Shown here: in pieces, positions 26,204 to 35,245 of the stretch
Position numbering within the stretch: position 1 is the first letter of the stretch
Layout of the letters: each line of letters opens with the position of its first letter
NCBI GenBank assembly: GCA_036494465.1
Contig: DASXOJ010000046.1
Location: forward strand, 62,001-126,000
Length of the DNA: 64,000 nt
From: CAJCJE01 sp036494465
GTDB lineage: Bacteria; Actinomycetota; Actinomycetes; Mycobacteriales; Pseudonocardiaceae
Direction: 5' to 3'
Made by a program: the position numbers and the translations under genes
Notes under the pieces: generated by a model
What the model was told of the DNA's origin: nothing
Database searches by the model: none
The model's input: the letters and a program-made list of their open reading frames with translations, nothing else

Positions 26204-27550
26204 TCAGAGCATCGTCCAGGCCTTTTCCAGTACACCGTGCAGGATCTGCTCCATCTCGTCGAACTGGGTCTGGTCGCAGATCAGCGGGGGAGAGAGCTGC
26301 ACGACCGGCTCGCCCCGGTCGTCCGCGCGGCAGTACAGGCCCGCTTCCCAGAGCGCCTTGGACACGAAGCCGCGCAGGACCCGCTCGGACTCCTCGGCGG
26401 TGAAGGATTCCTTGGTCGCCTTGTCCTTCACCAGCTCGATGCCGTAGAAGAACCCGGCGCCGCGCACGTCGCCGACGATCGGCAGGTCGAGCAGCTTGTC
26501 CAAAGTGGACTTGAACTTGTCTTCGTTGTCCAGCACGTGCTGGTAGATGTTCTCGCGCTCGAAGATGTCCAGGTTGGCCAGCGCGACCGCGCAGGAAACC
26601 GGGTGGCCACCGTAGGTCGAGCCGTGCATGAACGTGGTCGTGCCGTGCATGAACGGCTCGGCGATCTTGTCGCTGATGAACACCGCGCCCAGCGGTGCGT
26701 AACCCGAGGTCATGCCCTTCGCGGTGGTGAGCAGGTCGGGCTGGTAGCCGTAGCGCTTGGCGCCGAAGTCGTGGCCGAGCCGCCCGAACGCGCAGATCAC
26801 CTCGTCGGACACCAGCAGCACGTCGTTCCGGTCGCAGATCTCGCGTACCCGCTCGAAGTAGCCGGGCGGCGGTGGGAAGCAGCCACCGGTGTTCTGCAAC
26901 GGCTCCAGGAACACGCACGCCACCGTGTCCGGCCCCTCGAACTCGATCGCCTGCGCGATCTGGTCCGCCGCCCACTGGCCGTAGGCCGCGTAGTCGTCGG
27001 CGTGCACCGGGGCGCGGTAGAAGTTGGTGTTGGGCACCTTGAGACCGCCGGGCACCAGCGGCTCGAAGTCCTGCTTGGCGCCGGGCAGGCCGGTGATCGC
27101 CAGCGCGCCCTGCGAGGTGCCGTGGTAGGCAAGCGAACGGCTGATCACCTTGTGCTTGGTGGGTTTGCCGGTCAGCTTGAAGTACTGCTTGGCGAGTTTC
27201 CACGCCGTCTCAACGGATTCGCCACCGCTGACGGTCAGGAAGACCTTGTTCAGGTCGCCCGGCGCGGCATCGGTGAGGCGCTCGGCGAGTTCGACCGCGG
27301 CCGGGTGCGCGTGCGACCAGAGCGGGAAGTAGCCCAGCGTGCCCATCTGCTTGGCGGCAGCTTCGGCGAGTTCGGTGCGGCCGTGGCCGACCTGGACCGC
27401 GAACAGTCCGGCGAGGCCATCGAGGTAGCGGCGACCGTCGGCGTCCCAGATGTAGGCACCTTCACCGCGCACGATCAGCGGGGCCTCGGCCGCGCCCCCG
27501 GACATCCTGGTGAAGTGCAGCCACAGCCGGTCCTGCGTGTCGATGCTCAT
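26204..27550 (-). CDS. class III PLP aminotransferase (putrescine/omega-amino-acid:pyruvate type)
   Basis: 448 residues, full length. SGGESVETAWKLAK binds the phosphate, YHGTSQGALAITG and DEVICAFGRLG (Asp contacts the pyridine N) precede the Schiff-base lysine in TTAKGMTSGYAPLG. The family includes putrescine and beta-alanine transaminases. With the Lrp regulator, the permease and the aminobutyraldehyde-type dehydrogenase close by, the likely reaction is putrescine to 4-aminobutyraldehyde. Start ATG 27550 follows GTGAGGACATC. A CAAC-N7-GTTG site lies 65 bp upstream. Confidence 0.9.
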   Translation of the reverse strand: MSIDTQDRLWLHFTRMSGGAAEAPLIVRGEGAYIWDADGRRYLDGLAGLFAVQVGHGRTELAEAAAKQMGTLGYFPLWSHAHPAAVELAERLTDAAPGDLNKVFLTVSGGESVETAWKLAKQYFKLTGKPTKHKVISRSLAYHGTSQGALAITGLPGAKQDFEPLVPGGLKVPNTNFYRAPVHADDYAAYGQWAADQIAQAIEFEGPDTVACVFLEPLQNTGGCFPPPPGYFERVREICDRNDVLLVSDEVICAFGRLGHDFGAKRYGYQPDLLTTAKGMTSGYAPLGAVFISDKIAEPFMHGTTTFMHGSTYGGHPVSCAVALANLDIFERENIYQHVLDNEDKFKSTLDKLLDLPIVGDVRGAGFFYGIELVKDKATKESFTAEESERVLRGFVSKALWEAGLYCRADDRGEPVVQLSPPLICDQTQFDEMEQILHGVLEKAWTML

Positions 27551-27614
27551 GCCGATGTCCTCACGGGAGGGGTGTGTTCGCTCCTACGTTTATCGCATAT
27601 GAAACTGGATTCGG

Positions 27615-27629
27615 CAACTAATATCGTTG
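27615..27629. promoter_or_regulatory. candidate Lrp/AsnC site CAAC-TAATATC-GTTG
   Basis: A palindrome with AT-rich centre, 65-79 bp upstream of the aminotransferase start. The same CAAC-N7-GTTG form recurs upstream of the permease at 29655-29669, and both genes flank an Lrp regulator. Lrp-type proteins prefer palindromes with AT-rich middles; assignment to this regulator is inferred. Confidence 0.55.
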
Positions 27630-27633
27630 TCGA

Positions 27634-28113
27634 TCACCGTGTTCCCCACTGATATGACTGCTTGTGCAGCTTCAGATAGATCAACGTCTCCACGTCGCGC
27701 ACGCCCTGCACCGACCTGACCCGATTGGACAACAGATCGAGCAGGTGCGTGTCGTCCTCGCAGACCGCCTCGCAGAGCAGGTCGTAGCGACCGGCGCAGA
27801 TGATCACGTAGTCGATCTCGTCCATCGCGCCCAGCGCCTCGGCGATCGGCTCCAGCGGCCCGTCCGCCTTGATCCCGAGCATCGCCTGGCGGAACAGGCC
27901 GACCTGCATCGGATCGGTGACCGCGACGATCTGCATCAGCCCGCTCTGCGTCAGCCGCTGCACCCGTTGCCGGACGGCCGCCTCGGACAGGCCGACGGCC
28001 TTGCCGATCGCGCCGTACGGCCGGCGGCCGTCCTGCTGCAACTGCTCGATGATTCGCTTGGACACGTCATCGAGGACCAGCGCCTGTTCCGGCGTCGTGT
28101 TGTTCCTGCGCAC
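27634..28113 (-). CDS. Lrp/AsnC family regulator
   Basis: 159 residues from GTG 28113. N-terminal HTH: DDVSKRIIEQLQQDGRRPYGAIGKAVGLSEAAVRQRVQ pattern. The RAM ligand domain follows (GPLEPIAEALGAMDEIDYVIICAGRYDLLCEAVCED, RVRSVQGVRDVET). TAGTGT 7 nt before the start suggests a leaderless mRNA; a TTG at 28134 would overlap the permease stop. It sits between aminotransferase and permease genes, so polyamine or amino-acid-responsive control of both is likely. Confidence 0.9.
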   Translation of the reverse strand: MRRNNTTPEQALVLDDVSKRIIEQLQQDGRRPYGAIGKAVGLSEAAVRQRVQRLTQSGLMQIVAVTDPMQVGLFRQAMLGIKADGPLEPIAEALGAMDEIDYVIICAGRYDLLCEAVCEDDTHLLDLLSNRVRSVQGVRDVETLIYLKLHKQSYQWGTR

Positions 28114-28123
28114 GGGCGCGACA

Positions 28124-29560
28124 CTAGTCCACAACGAGGCTGACCTCAGGCGTTGCGAGGCGCGACCGCTGGAAGTAGGGCGAGCGGCGCCGCCACGCGA
28201 TCGTCAGCGGAATGATGCCGAGCGCCAGCGCGCCCAGCCCGATGCCGTTGACCGCCGCCGAGTTGCTCCGGATCGACTCGCCGAGCACCCAGAACAGGAA
28301 CGCGGCGCCGACCAGCGGCCACAACCCGATCAGCATGGCGTTGCCGAAGGACTTGAAGATCTCCCTGCGATAGGTGATCACCACCGCGACTCCGGCGAGC
28401 CCGTAGTAGAAGGCGATCTGCAGGCCGATCGCGCTGATCGCGTCGGTCATGATGGTGCCGATCGAACCGAGGAAGTTGGACAACACGAACAGCACCACCG
28501 ACACCACGCCGACCACGATCGTGGCCAGCGCGGGCGTGCGCCACTTGGGGTGGGTGCGGCCGAACGCGCCTGCCAGGGTGCGGTCGCGGCCCATCGCGAA
28601 CATCGTCCTGGTCACCTGGATCAGCGTGGTCTCCAAGGTGGCAACGGTGGAGAGCATCGCCGCGATGGACAACACCTTGCCGCCGATCCCCGGCCAGATC
28701 GCCTGCCCGAGCACGAACAGCAGGTTGCCACTGCTCCCGTTGACCTGATCGGTGGTCAGCAGCAGGTTCACCAGCAGCGTGAACCCCATGAACAACGCGA
28801 ACACGATCAACACACCGACGATGCCGCCCAGCCCCGCCGAGCGGCGTGCGGATCGGGTCTCCTCGTTGAGGTTCGCGGCGACGTCCCAGCCCCAGTAGTA
28901 GAAGGCGGCGACCAACGCGCTCGCGGCGAACCCGCTGAACCCGCTGAAGTGCCCGAAACCCAACCAGGACAACGAGAACGCGTGCACCGCGATGTGCGGC
29001 GCCCGGACGAACCCGATCACCACGAACACCAGCAGAATCGCCACTTCGATGCTGGACATGATCCACTGCGCTCGCGCGGTGATGTGCGCGCCGAGCAGCA
29101 CGACCGTCACCATCGCCGCGAACCAGACGGCTCCGACCAGGGTGACCAGCGCGGTGTTGTCGGCAAGATCGGGATTGAACAGCGCGAGCGTGAGCGACCC
29201 GGCAGGCAGCGAACCCGCGACCATGAAAATGGTGGCCGACACGATCAACGCCCACCCGGACAGGAAGCCGAGTGCCGGGTGCAGCGCCCGGCCGACCCAG
29301 GCGTAGCTCGCGCCCGCGTTGACCTCCGTGCGGCCGAGATGGCTGAACGCCCAGGCGATGCCGAGCATCGGAATGCCGCAATAGAGGAGTGCGGCCGGAC
29401 TGGCCAAACCGGCGACCGCGACCAGAGTGGCGGTGCTCGCGGCGATCGAATAGGCGGGCGCGCTGCCCGCGACCGCCATCATCGCGGTGTCGGCGGCGCC
29501 GAGTACCCCGGACCGTAACGCGTGGGTGTGCTCGGTGGGCTGAACTGTGGACTGACTCAT
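28124..29560 (-). CDS. APC superfamily amino acid/polyamine permease
   Basis: 478 residues with 12 hydrophobic segments. The first-helix motif (AMMAVAGSAPAYSIAAS) and the following GLASPAALLYCGIPMLGIA match the APC family; EVNAGASYAWVGRAL is the conserved loop after TM2. Start ATG 29560 is preceded by GGAGAGG. Gene order with the Lrp regulator and aminotransferase implies uptake of putrescine or a related amine. Inner-membrane, proton- or antiport-driven. Confidence 0.9.
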   Translation of the reverse strand: MSQSTVQPTEHTHALRSGVLGAADTAMMAVAGSAPAYSIAASTATLVAVAGLASPAALLYCGIPMLGIAWAFSHLGRTEVNAGASYAWVGRALHPALGFLSGWALIVSATIFMVAGSLPAGSLTLALFNPDLADNTALVTLVGAVWFAAMVTVVLLGAHITARAQWIMSSIEVAILLVFVVIGFVRAPHIAVHAFSLSWLGFGHFSGFSGFAASALVAAFYYWGWDVAANLNEETRSARRSAGLGGIVGVLIVFALFMGFTLLVNLLLTTDQVNGSSGNLLFVLGQAIWPGIGGKVLSIAAMLSTVATLETTLIQVTRTMFAMGRDRTLAGAFGRTHPKWRTPALATIVVGVVSVVLFVLSNFLGSIGTIMTDAISAIGLQIAFYYGLAGVAVVITYRREIFKSFGNAMLIGLWPLVGAAFLFWVLGESIRSNSAAVNGIGLGALALGIIPLTIAWRRRSPYFQRSRLATPEVSLVVD

Positions 29561-29640
29561 CGGGGCGACCTCTCCGATGGGGGCTGCGTGACCTGGGGCA
29601 CAGACCGTGTCGGGTCATTTAAGGTGCAGAGAACGCGTAT

Positions 29641-29669
29641 GTCAACGGCGTTGTCAACGAATTTAGTTG
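29641..29669. promoter_or_regulatory. overlapping CAAC/GTTG palindromes upstream of the permease
   Basis: CAAC-GGC-GTTG (29643-29653) abuts CAAC-GAATTTA-GTTG (29655-29669), giving a 12-bp direct repeat of GTCAACG at 29641 and 29653. The second has the same N7 form as the site at 27615. It lies in the 210-bp divergent region (29561-29770), which also contains GTAAC (29712) and GTTAC (29733) arms nearer the dehydrogenase. Likely Lrp binding region. Confidence 0.55.
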
Positions 29670-29770
29670 CGAATAGGCTAAACGCCGATTGATACAGTCG
29701 CTGATCGGCGGGTAACGCAACCGTTTCCGTGTGTTACGGTCTTGGCAAGTGACCTGGTGAGGAGCTGTCC

Positions 29771-31204
29771 GTGCCCGACAAGATCGCCTTCCACAACGTC
29801 ATCGACGGCCAATCCCGGGATGCTGGCGACGGCCGGCTGCTCGACATCATCGACCCGGTCAGTGGCGCCGTCTACGCCACCTCGCCCCTCTCCGGCGAAG
29901 CCGACGTCGACGCCGCGCTCACGTCAGCCGCGAAGGCGTTCGAGAAATGGCGCGACGCCACCCCCGCCGAACGCCAGCTCGCCCTGCTGCGCATCGCCGA
30001 CGCGATCGAATCCCGCACCGACGAGTTCGTCCGCGTCGAGTCCGCCGACACCGGCAAACCGGTCGCACTCACCACGTCCGAGGAACTCCCGCCCGCCATC
30101 GACCAGATCCGCTTCTTCGCAGGCGCCGCCCGCGTCCTCGAAGGCCGATCGGCAGGCGAATACATGGCAGGCCACACCTCGTTCATCCGCCGCGAACCGA
30201 TCGGCGTCTGCGCGCAGGTCACCCCCTGGAACTACCCGCTGATGATGGCGGTCTGGAAGATCGCCCCCGCGCTCGCCGCAGGCAACACGGTCGTCCTCAA
30301 GCCCTCGGACACCACCCCCGCCAGCACCACCCTGCTCGCCGAAGTGGCCAACGAATTCCTGCCGCCCGGCGTGTTCAACGTCGTCTGCGGCGACCGCGAC
30401 ACCGGCCGCGCGCTCGTCGCGCACCCGATCCCCGACATGGTCTCGATCACCGGCAGCGTCCGCGCGGGCATGCAGGTAGCCGAAGCCGCCGCCGCCGACC
30501 TCAAGCGCACCCACCTCGAACTCGGCGGCAAAGCCCCGGTGGTCGTCTTCGACGATGCCGACGTGGCAGCGGCGGCCGAAGGCATCGCAGGCGCCGGCTA
30601 CTTCAACGCGGGCCAGGACTGCACAGCGGCCACCCGGGTGCTCGTCGCCCGCGGCGTCCACGACGATTTCGTGGCGGCCCTTGCCGAACAAGCCAAGCAG
30701 ACCGTGACCGGCGCCCCCGACCAGGACGTCTACTACGGCCCGCTCAACAACCCCGACCAGTTCGCCCGCGTCGGCGGCTTCCTCAACCGGTTGCCCGGCC
30801 ACGCAGATGTGCCCGCCGGTGGCCACGCGGTCGAGCGCCCCGGCTTCTTCTTCCAGCCAACCGTGGTCGACGGCCTGCGCCAGGACGACGAGATCATCCA
30901 GAACGAAGTCTTCGGCCCAGTGATCACCGTGCAGACCTTCGACGACGAAACAGAAGCACTGGCCATGGCCAACGGCGTCCGCTACGGCCTGGCCGCCAGC
31001 GTCTGGACCCGCGACCACGGCCGCGCCATGCGCATGTCCAAGCGAATGGACTTCGGCTGCGTGTGGATCAACACGCACATCCCGATCGTCGCGGAAATGC
31101 CGCACGGCGGCTTCAAACAGTCCGGCTACGGCAAGGACCTGTCCATGTACGGCTTCGAGGACTACACCCGCATCAAGCACGTGATGAGCAACATCGAAGC
31201 CTGA
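29771..31204 (+). CDS. aldehyde dehydrogenase, gamma-aminobutyraldehyde type
   Basis: 477 residues from GTG 29771 with GAGGAG 10 nt upstream. Catalytic Cys in NAGQDCTAATR, catalytic Glu in LELGGKAPVV, NAD-binding VTPWNYPLMMAVWK and GSVRAG. Best fit is the PuuC/PatD branch oxidising 4-aminobutyraldehyde to GABA. It is divergent from the permease and completes transport, transamination and oxidation of putrescine. Cytoplasmic tetramer by family. Probably controlled by the Lrp-like sites in the shared promoter. Confidence 0.9.
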   Translation: MPDKIAFHNVIDGQSRDAGDGRLLDIIDPVSGAVYATSPLSGEADVDAALTSAAKAFEKWRDATPAERQLALLRIADAIESRTDEFVRVESADTGKPVALTTSEELPPAIDQIRFFAGAARVLEGRSAGEYMAGHTSFIRREPIGVCAQVTPWNYPLMMAVWKIAPALAAGNTVVLKPSDTTPASTTLLAEVANEFLPPGVFNVVCGDRDTGRALVAHPIPDMVSITGSVRAGMQVAEAAAADLKRTHLELGGKAPVVVFDDADVAAAAEGIAGAGYFNAGQDCTAATRVLVARGVHDDFVAALAEQAKQTVTGAPDQDVYYGPLNNPDQFARVGGFLNRLPGHADVPAGGHAVERPGFFFQPTVVDGLRQDDEIIQNEVFGPVITVQTFDDETEALAMANGVRYGLAASVWTRDHGRAMRMSKRMDFGCVWINTHIPIVAEMPHGGFKQSGYGKDLSMYGFEDYTRIKHVMSNIEA

Positions 31205-31246
31205 AAACCAGTTGCCGGGCCCGGACACCGCGCCGACACTGCCCGC

Positions 31247-32002
31247 ATGTCCTCCCAGCCCGCCACCGCGTTGCGCCTGCACGAGATCGCCGAGGCGAAC
31301 CACCGCATCCTCAACCCGATCACCGCGCCCAAACTCGACCTGCTCGGTGAAATCTGCCAGTGGCAGCCCGGCGGTCGTTTGCTCGATCTGGCCTGCGGCA
31401 AAGGCGAAATGCTCAGCCAGTGGGCGGCGCGTTACGGAATCGACGGCACCGGCGTCGACATCAGCACGGTGTTCCTGGACGCGGCCCGCCTGCGCGCGGC
31501 CGAACTCGGCGTAGCGGACAAGATCACCTTCGTCGAAGGCGACGCGGCCACGTACCAGGCGAGCGGTTTCGACGTGGTGTCCTGCCTCGGCGCCACCTGG
31601 ATCGGCAACGGCGTCGTCGGCACGATCAACCTGATGCGCCCCGCACTCGCACCCGATGGCCTGCTGCTGATCGGCGAACCCTACTGGATCGACGAACCGC
31701 CCGAGGCCGCGTACGCCGCCTTCGGTTGGGACCGCGACGAATTCACCTCCCTGCGTGGCACCCTCGACCGGTTCACCGCAGCTGGTTGCGAGCTCGTCGA
31801 GATGGTGCTGGCCGACGGCGACAGCTGGGACCGTTACGTGGCTTCGCAATGGCGCACCCTGTCCGACTGGCTACGTGCCAACCCGGACGCTCCCGAAGCA
31901 CCCGCGCTCCGCGCCTTCCTCGACAGCTCGCGCAGCACCCACCTCGAATTCGGCCGCCGCTACCTCGGCTGGGGCGTTTTCGTCTTGCGCCCGACCCGGT
32001 GA
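31247..32002 (+). CDS. class I SAM-dependent methyltransferase
   Basis: 251 residues. Motif I LLDLACGKGEMLSQWA, motif II GTGVDIST, post I FVEGDA and LMRPALAPDGLLLIGEPYW. The unusual GKGEM and the WIDEPPEAAYAAFG stretch put it in a small actinobacterial cluster of unknown substrate. No ribosome site is visible before ATG 31247. Confidence 0.88.
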   Translation: MSSQPATALRLHEIAEANHRILNPITAPKLDLLGEICQWQPGGRLLDLACGKGEMLSQWAARYGIDGTGVDISTVFLDAARLRAAELGVADKITFVEGDAATYQASGFDVVSCLGATWIGNGVVGTINLMRPALAPDGLLLIGEPYWIDEPPEAAYAAFGWDRDEFTSLRGTLDRFTAAGCELVEMVLADGDSWDRYVASQWRTLSDWLRANPDAPEAPALRAFLDSSRSTHLEFGRRYLGWGVFVLRPTR

Positions 32003-32485
32003 CCCGGCTTTCCGAACAGTTGCTGCTTTTGGCCTGAGGCAGTTTCCGCGCAGCGGCGAGCGCAGCCGTGCAACGTGGTGCGGCGAGGCTCGCCCAGTAC
32101 GACCCGATCAACCTCGCCGTGGGCGTCAACGGACCGTCACCGACCGGTCCATCCTTCGGTGGCAGTACCTTCAGCTCCAATCCGGGTCCCGGTACGAGCT
32201 CGGCTGGAACGCGGCAGTGCACAGTCAGTACTGGGACCAGGACAACAAGGTGCTGGTGAACATGGGCTCATCATCGCCGGAAAGTCGACGTTCTGATGGG
32301 GCAGACAGCAGCGACAAGACTTGTCCTCCGGCTGTGATCAGGTCGTGGATCGCGTTGCGGGCGTTGCGTACCCGCTGGAACGGTGGCGAATCGTGCGGCT
32401 TCAATAGCGAAGAATTCGCCGAGTTCGACCCTCAGCGGACGGGCGGCCGTCCCGGCTAGATCAGTGACGATGACAACGCGTTGAT
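32003..32485. other. intergenic stretch without a supportable gene
   Basis: This 483-bp convergent gap holds short frames on both strands but none with codon bias, a ribosome site or a recognisable domain. Base composition is lower in GC than the flanks in places (around 32150-32300). A plus-strand run reading RYELGWNAAVHSQYWDQD looks protein-like yet is flanked by stops and matches no family I know. Decayed coding DNA is possible. Confidence 0.5.
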
Positions 32486-33442
32486 CTAGAGGTCGATGAC
32501 GATCTTCCCCTGCACGTGCCGGCCGGCCTGGAGTTCGACCGCGCGGCGGATCTGCTCGGCCGGGAAGCTCGCCGCGATAGGCACCCTGAGTCGGCCCGCC
32601 GCGACCAGGCGGGCGATCTCTTCCAGGGCCCCAAGAGCGGCGTTCGCGCCGTTGGCCGCCGACACGCCGTCGAGTTGCGTGGCAATGGTGCAGATGCGGC
32701 CGTCCGGGACGCCGAGTTCCCGTGCGGCGTGCACCGTCTCCGTCCCGTGCAGGTCGATGGCGGCGGTGACACCGCCGGGAGCGAGGGTTCGGACCCGGTC
32801 GGCCAGACCATCACCGTAGGCGACCGGCTCGGCTCCGAGCTCGCGCAGGAAATCCGACGATGTCGCCGATCCTGTTCCGATCACGCGTGCTCCTGCGATC
32901 CGCGCCAGCTGGACCGCGAACACCCCGACTCCGCCCGCCGCGCCGCCGATCAGCACTGTGTCGCCCGGGCTCGGGTCGACCACGGCGACGGCGGCGGAGG
33001 CTGTACGGCCGGCGATCGTGAGGGCGGCGGCAGTGCGGTCGTCGACGCCGTCGGGGATGTGATGGGCCTCGTTCGCCGCAGTATCCCCAGCCGGGTCGAT
33101 CACCACGAAGTCGGCGACCGCGCGGGACAACGCGCCCCCGAACACCCGGTCACCTGGTGCGAAGCCGGTCACCCCGTCGCCGACCTGGTCGACCACTCCC
33201 GCGTAGTCGGTCCCGAACCCGGCCGGGAGACCCAAGCCGAACCGGGCGGCCGTGTCCGCGTCGGCGGTCATGATCCAGTCCATCGGGTTCAGACCGGCCG
33301 CGGCGACCCGCACGCGGAGTTGTCCCGGGCCGGCCTGCGGAGCGGGAACCTCACGAATGTCCAGGACTTCGGGGCCGCCGAATGAATCGAGCTGGACCGC
33401 CCTGCTCCTGCTCGTTGACGATGGATCGCTCTGTTGCTGCAT
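32486..33442 (-). CDS. zinc-independent quinone oxidoreductase-like (MDR family) NADP-dependent enzyme
   Basis: 318 residues from ATG 33442, with AGGAGA 9 nt upstream. GroES-like N-terminal domain (AVQLDSFGGPEVLDIREV, GLNPMDW, GTDYAGVV, GDRVFG) and a Rossmann half with VLIGGAAGGVGVFAVQLA. Zinc ligands are absent, so it belongs to the quinone-reductase branch of medium-chain dehydrogenases. Divergent from a TetR regulator with two matching palindromes in between; likely induced by quinones or reactive electrophiles. Confidence 0.9.
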   Translation of the reverse strand: MQQQSDPSSTSRSRAVQLDSFGGPEVLDIREVPAPQAGPGQLRVRVAAAGLNPMDWIMTADADTAARFGLGLPAGFGTDYAGVVDQVGDGVTGFAPGDRVFGGALSRAVADFVVIDPAGDTAANEAHHIPDGVDDRTAAALTIAGRTASAAVAVVDPSPGDTVLIGGAAGGVGVFAVQLARIAGARVIGTGSATSSDFLRELGAEPVAYGDGLADRVRTLAPGGVTAAIDLHGTETVHAARELGVPDGRICTIATQLDGVSAANGANAALGALEEIARLVAAGRLRVPIAASFPAEQIRRAVELQAGRHVQGKIVIDL

Positions 33443-33475
33443 GTTCGGCTGTCTCCTTGGACCGAGGGAGCATTG

Positions 33476-33495
33476 AAACGGACTATGCTCCGTTT
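33476..33495. promoter_or_regulatory. TetR operator 1, AAACGGA-CTATGC-TCCGTTT
   Basis: Perfect 7-bp arms with a 6-bp centre, 34 bp from the oxidoreductase start. The centre is 40 bp from operator 2. Confidence 0.78.
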
Positions 33496-33515
33496 TACCT
33501 GGACGACCATAACAC

Positions 33516-33535
33516 AACCGGAGCGTGATCCGTTT
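33516..33535. promoter_or_regulatory. TetR operator 2, AACCGGA-GCGTGA-TCCGTTT
   Basis: Same 7-6-7 form with one mismatch (C for A at the third base of the left arm). It ends 14 bp before the ATG at 33550, covering the regulator's own promoter or leader. Confidence 0.75.
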
Positions 33536-33549
33536 TGACTGAGGCGGAG

Positions 33550-34116
33550 ATGCGTGCGCCACGGGCGGACGCAACCCGTAACCGCGACCAGCTGCTCGCG
33601 GTGGCGACCCGCGTGTTCGGGTCGGCTGACGCCGAGCCGTCGATGCGTGCGATCGCCCGCGAGGCCGGTGTCGGCATCGCCACGCTCTACCGGCACTTCC
33701 CGACCCGCGAGTCGCTGGTCGACGCGGTCTACCGTGACCAGGTCGTGCGGCTGACGACCGGTGCCCGCGAGCTGCTCGGCCAGCTGCCCCCGGCTGCGGC
33801 GATGCGGCGCTGGATGGACCAGTTCGGGGACTGGATCGCGACCAAGAACGGCATGCTCGGCACGCTGCTCGCGATGATCGAGTCGGGCGAGATCGCCCAT
33901 GCAGAGACCCGGACCGAACTACTGGCGGCCATCACCACGATTCTCGACGCCGGGCGCGCGGCGGGAGACCTCCGCTCCGACGTCACCGCCGAAGACATCG
34001 CCGCCTCTCTCATCGGCATCTTCACCGTGGCCCCCCGGCCCGAGCAGGAAGCCAAGGCCAGCCGCCTGCTGAGCCTCCTGATGGACGGCCTCCGGCCCGC
34101 CGCCCGCCCGGCCTGA
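33550..34116 (+). CDS. TetR family transcriptional regulator
   Basis: 188 residues from ATG 33550; the TTG at 33535 would place coding sequence in the operator and is less likely. HTH region: LLAVATRVFG, SMRAIAREAGVGIATLYRHFPTRESLVDAVY (residues 18-60). The C-terminus is of the TetR_C type seen in regulators of MDR oxidoreductases. It should repress itself and the divergent quinone oxidoreductase through the twin operators. Confidence 0.9.
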   Translation: MRAPRADATRNRDQLLAVATRVFGSADAEPSMRAIAREAGVGIATLYRHFPTRESLVDAVYRDQVVRLTTGARELLGQLPPAAAMRRWMDQFGDWIATKNGMLGTLLAMIESGEIAHAETRTELLAAITTILDAGRAAGDLRSDVTAEDIAASLIGIFTVAPRPEQEAKASRLLSLLMDGLRPAARPA

Positions 34117-34239
34117 CGTCAAAAGAATCGCTTGCTGCCGATTCCCCATGCGACGCAACGAATCCGTCGTTCCTGGGAGTGTGGCACCCAGGTTCGCACG
34201 TCCTGTTCGCGGCGGCCGGGTCGTTGCAGAATCGGGGGT

Positions 34240-34590
34240 GTGAAAGACAAGCAGGTCAGCGCCTGGGTCGAGAAGTACGTGCAGGCGTGGCGCACTTACG
34301 ACGAGGCGGATATCGCCGCGCTGTTCACCGAGGACGCCGAATACCACGAGTGGCCCTACGAAACCGCGTGGATCGGGCGGGAACGGATCGTGGCCGGCTG
34401 GTTGGAGCGCGCGGACTGGCAGGCGGGCGGTTGGGAGTTCGACTGGTCGGTGCTGGCCATGAGCGGTGACACCGCTGCCATTGGTGGCACCGGTGTCTAC
34501 GTCAAGCTGGGCACGTTCTCGAACTTGTGGACGGTCACGTTCGCCGAGGATCGCTGCGCCCTGTTTCGCATGTGGAACAACGAGGTCTGA
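34240..34590 (+). CDS. SnoaL/NTF2-like protein
   Basis: 116 residues from GTG 34240, which follows a GGGGGT run. The small alpha+beta barrel signature is WVEKYVQAWRTYDEADIAALFTEDAEYHEWPYE, then GRERIVAGWL and TFAEDRCALFRMW. Family members are polyketide cyclases, isomerases or ligand-binding proteins; no active-site set can be assigned. Ends 1 nt before the convergent DinB stop. Confidence 0.85.
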   Translation: MKDKQVSAWVEKYVQAWRTYDEADIAALFTEDAEYHEWPYETAWIGRERIVAGWLERADWQAGGWEFDWSVLAMSGDTAAIGGTGVYVKLGTFSNLWTVTFAEDRCALFRMWNNEV

Positions 34591-35190
34591 TCATTGGTGG
34601 GCGACGGCTGCCTGTTCGACCCGGTCGCGGTAGGCGGCCCACCAGGCTTCGTCTTCCTCCGGCAGGTTGCTGGTGCCGGGGCGCAGGCCCGCCTTGCCGT
34701 CGACGAGTTCGCGGACGATGTCGGCGTGGCCACCGTGCCGGTTGGTTTCGGCGAGCATGTGCACCAGGACGGTGTGCAGGGTGGTCTTCGCGTGCTGTGC
34801 GGGCCAGTGCGGCACGTGACCGATCGAGTCCAGGTCGAGGGCGTCGATTGTTTCGTCGGCGTGATCGCAGGCGCGACGGTACCGGTCGATGATCTCGGCG
34901 CTGGATTCGTCGGCTGTCGCCCACATGTCGATGTTGGGCTCGGGGTCGTCTTCCAGCACCCAGTGCGGCGTATCCGGGAAGTCGCGACCGAAGGTGTCGC
35001 CGAAATAGCCGATCTCGCAACCGGTGATGTGCTTGACCAAGCCGAGCAGGTTGGTCGCGGTCGGGGTGAGCGGGCGGCGCAGGTCGTATTCGGACAGCCC
35101 GTCCAACTTCCACAGCAGGGCGGCACGCGCGACGCGCAGATACCGGTGCAGCACGACCTTGGGATCGGCGGGCGGAGTCTGTTCGGTCAT
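34591..35190 (-). CDS. DinB-superfamily protein
   Basis: 199 residues from ATG 35190. Four-helix-bundle metal site residues are visible: VKHITGCEIGYFG (first His), HTVLVHMLAETNRHGGHADIV (two or three His). This is the DUF664/mycothiol-dependent-like DinB branch common in actinobacteria, where members act as thiol-dependent S-transferases. Substrate unknown. Confidence 0.88.
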   Translation of the reverse strand: MTEQTPPADPKVVLHRYLRVARAALLWKLDGLSEYDLRRPLTPTATNLLGLVKHITGCEIGYFGDTFGRDFPDTPHWVLEDDPEPNIDMWATADESSAEIIDRYRRACDHADETIDALDLDSIGHVPHWPAQHAKTTLHTVLVHMLAETNRHGGHADIVRELVDGKAGLRPGTSNLPEEDEAWWAAYRDRVEQAAVAHQ

Positions 35191-35245
35191 GCGCGCCAGT
35201 CTGGCACGCGCCACCGACAACCCGCCCGCCAAATAACTCTCGCGC

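Noticed and set aside
27869..29518. Long plus-strand frame opposite the permease
   Set aside because: Mirror of the permease with no motifs; the minus strand has 12 membrane segments and a ribosome site.
32075..32296. Small plus-strand frame in the 32.0-32.5 kb gap
   Set aside because: No start site, family or codon bias; could be debris but is not supportable as a gene.
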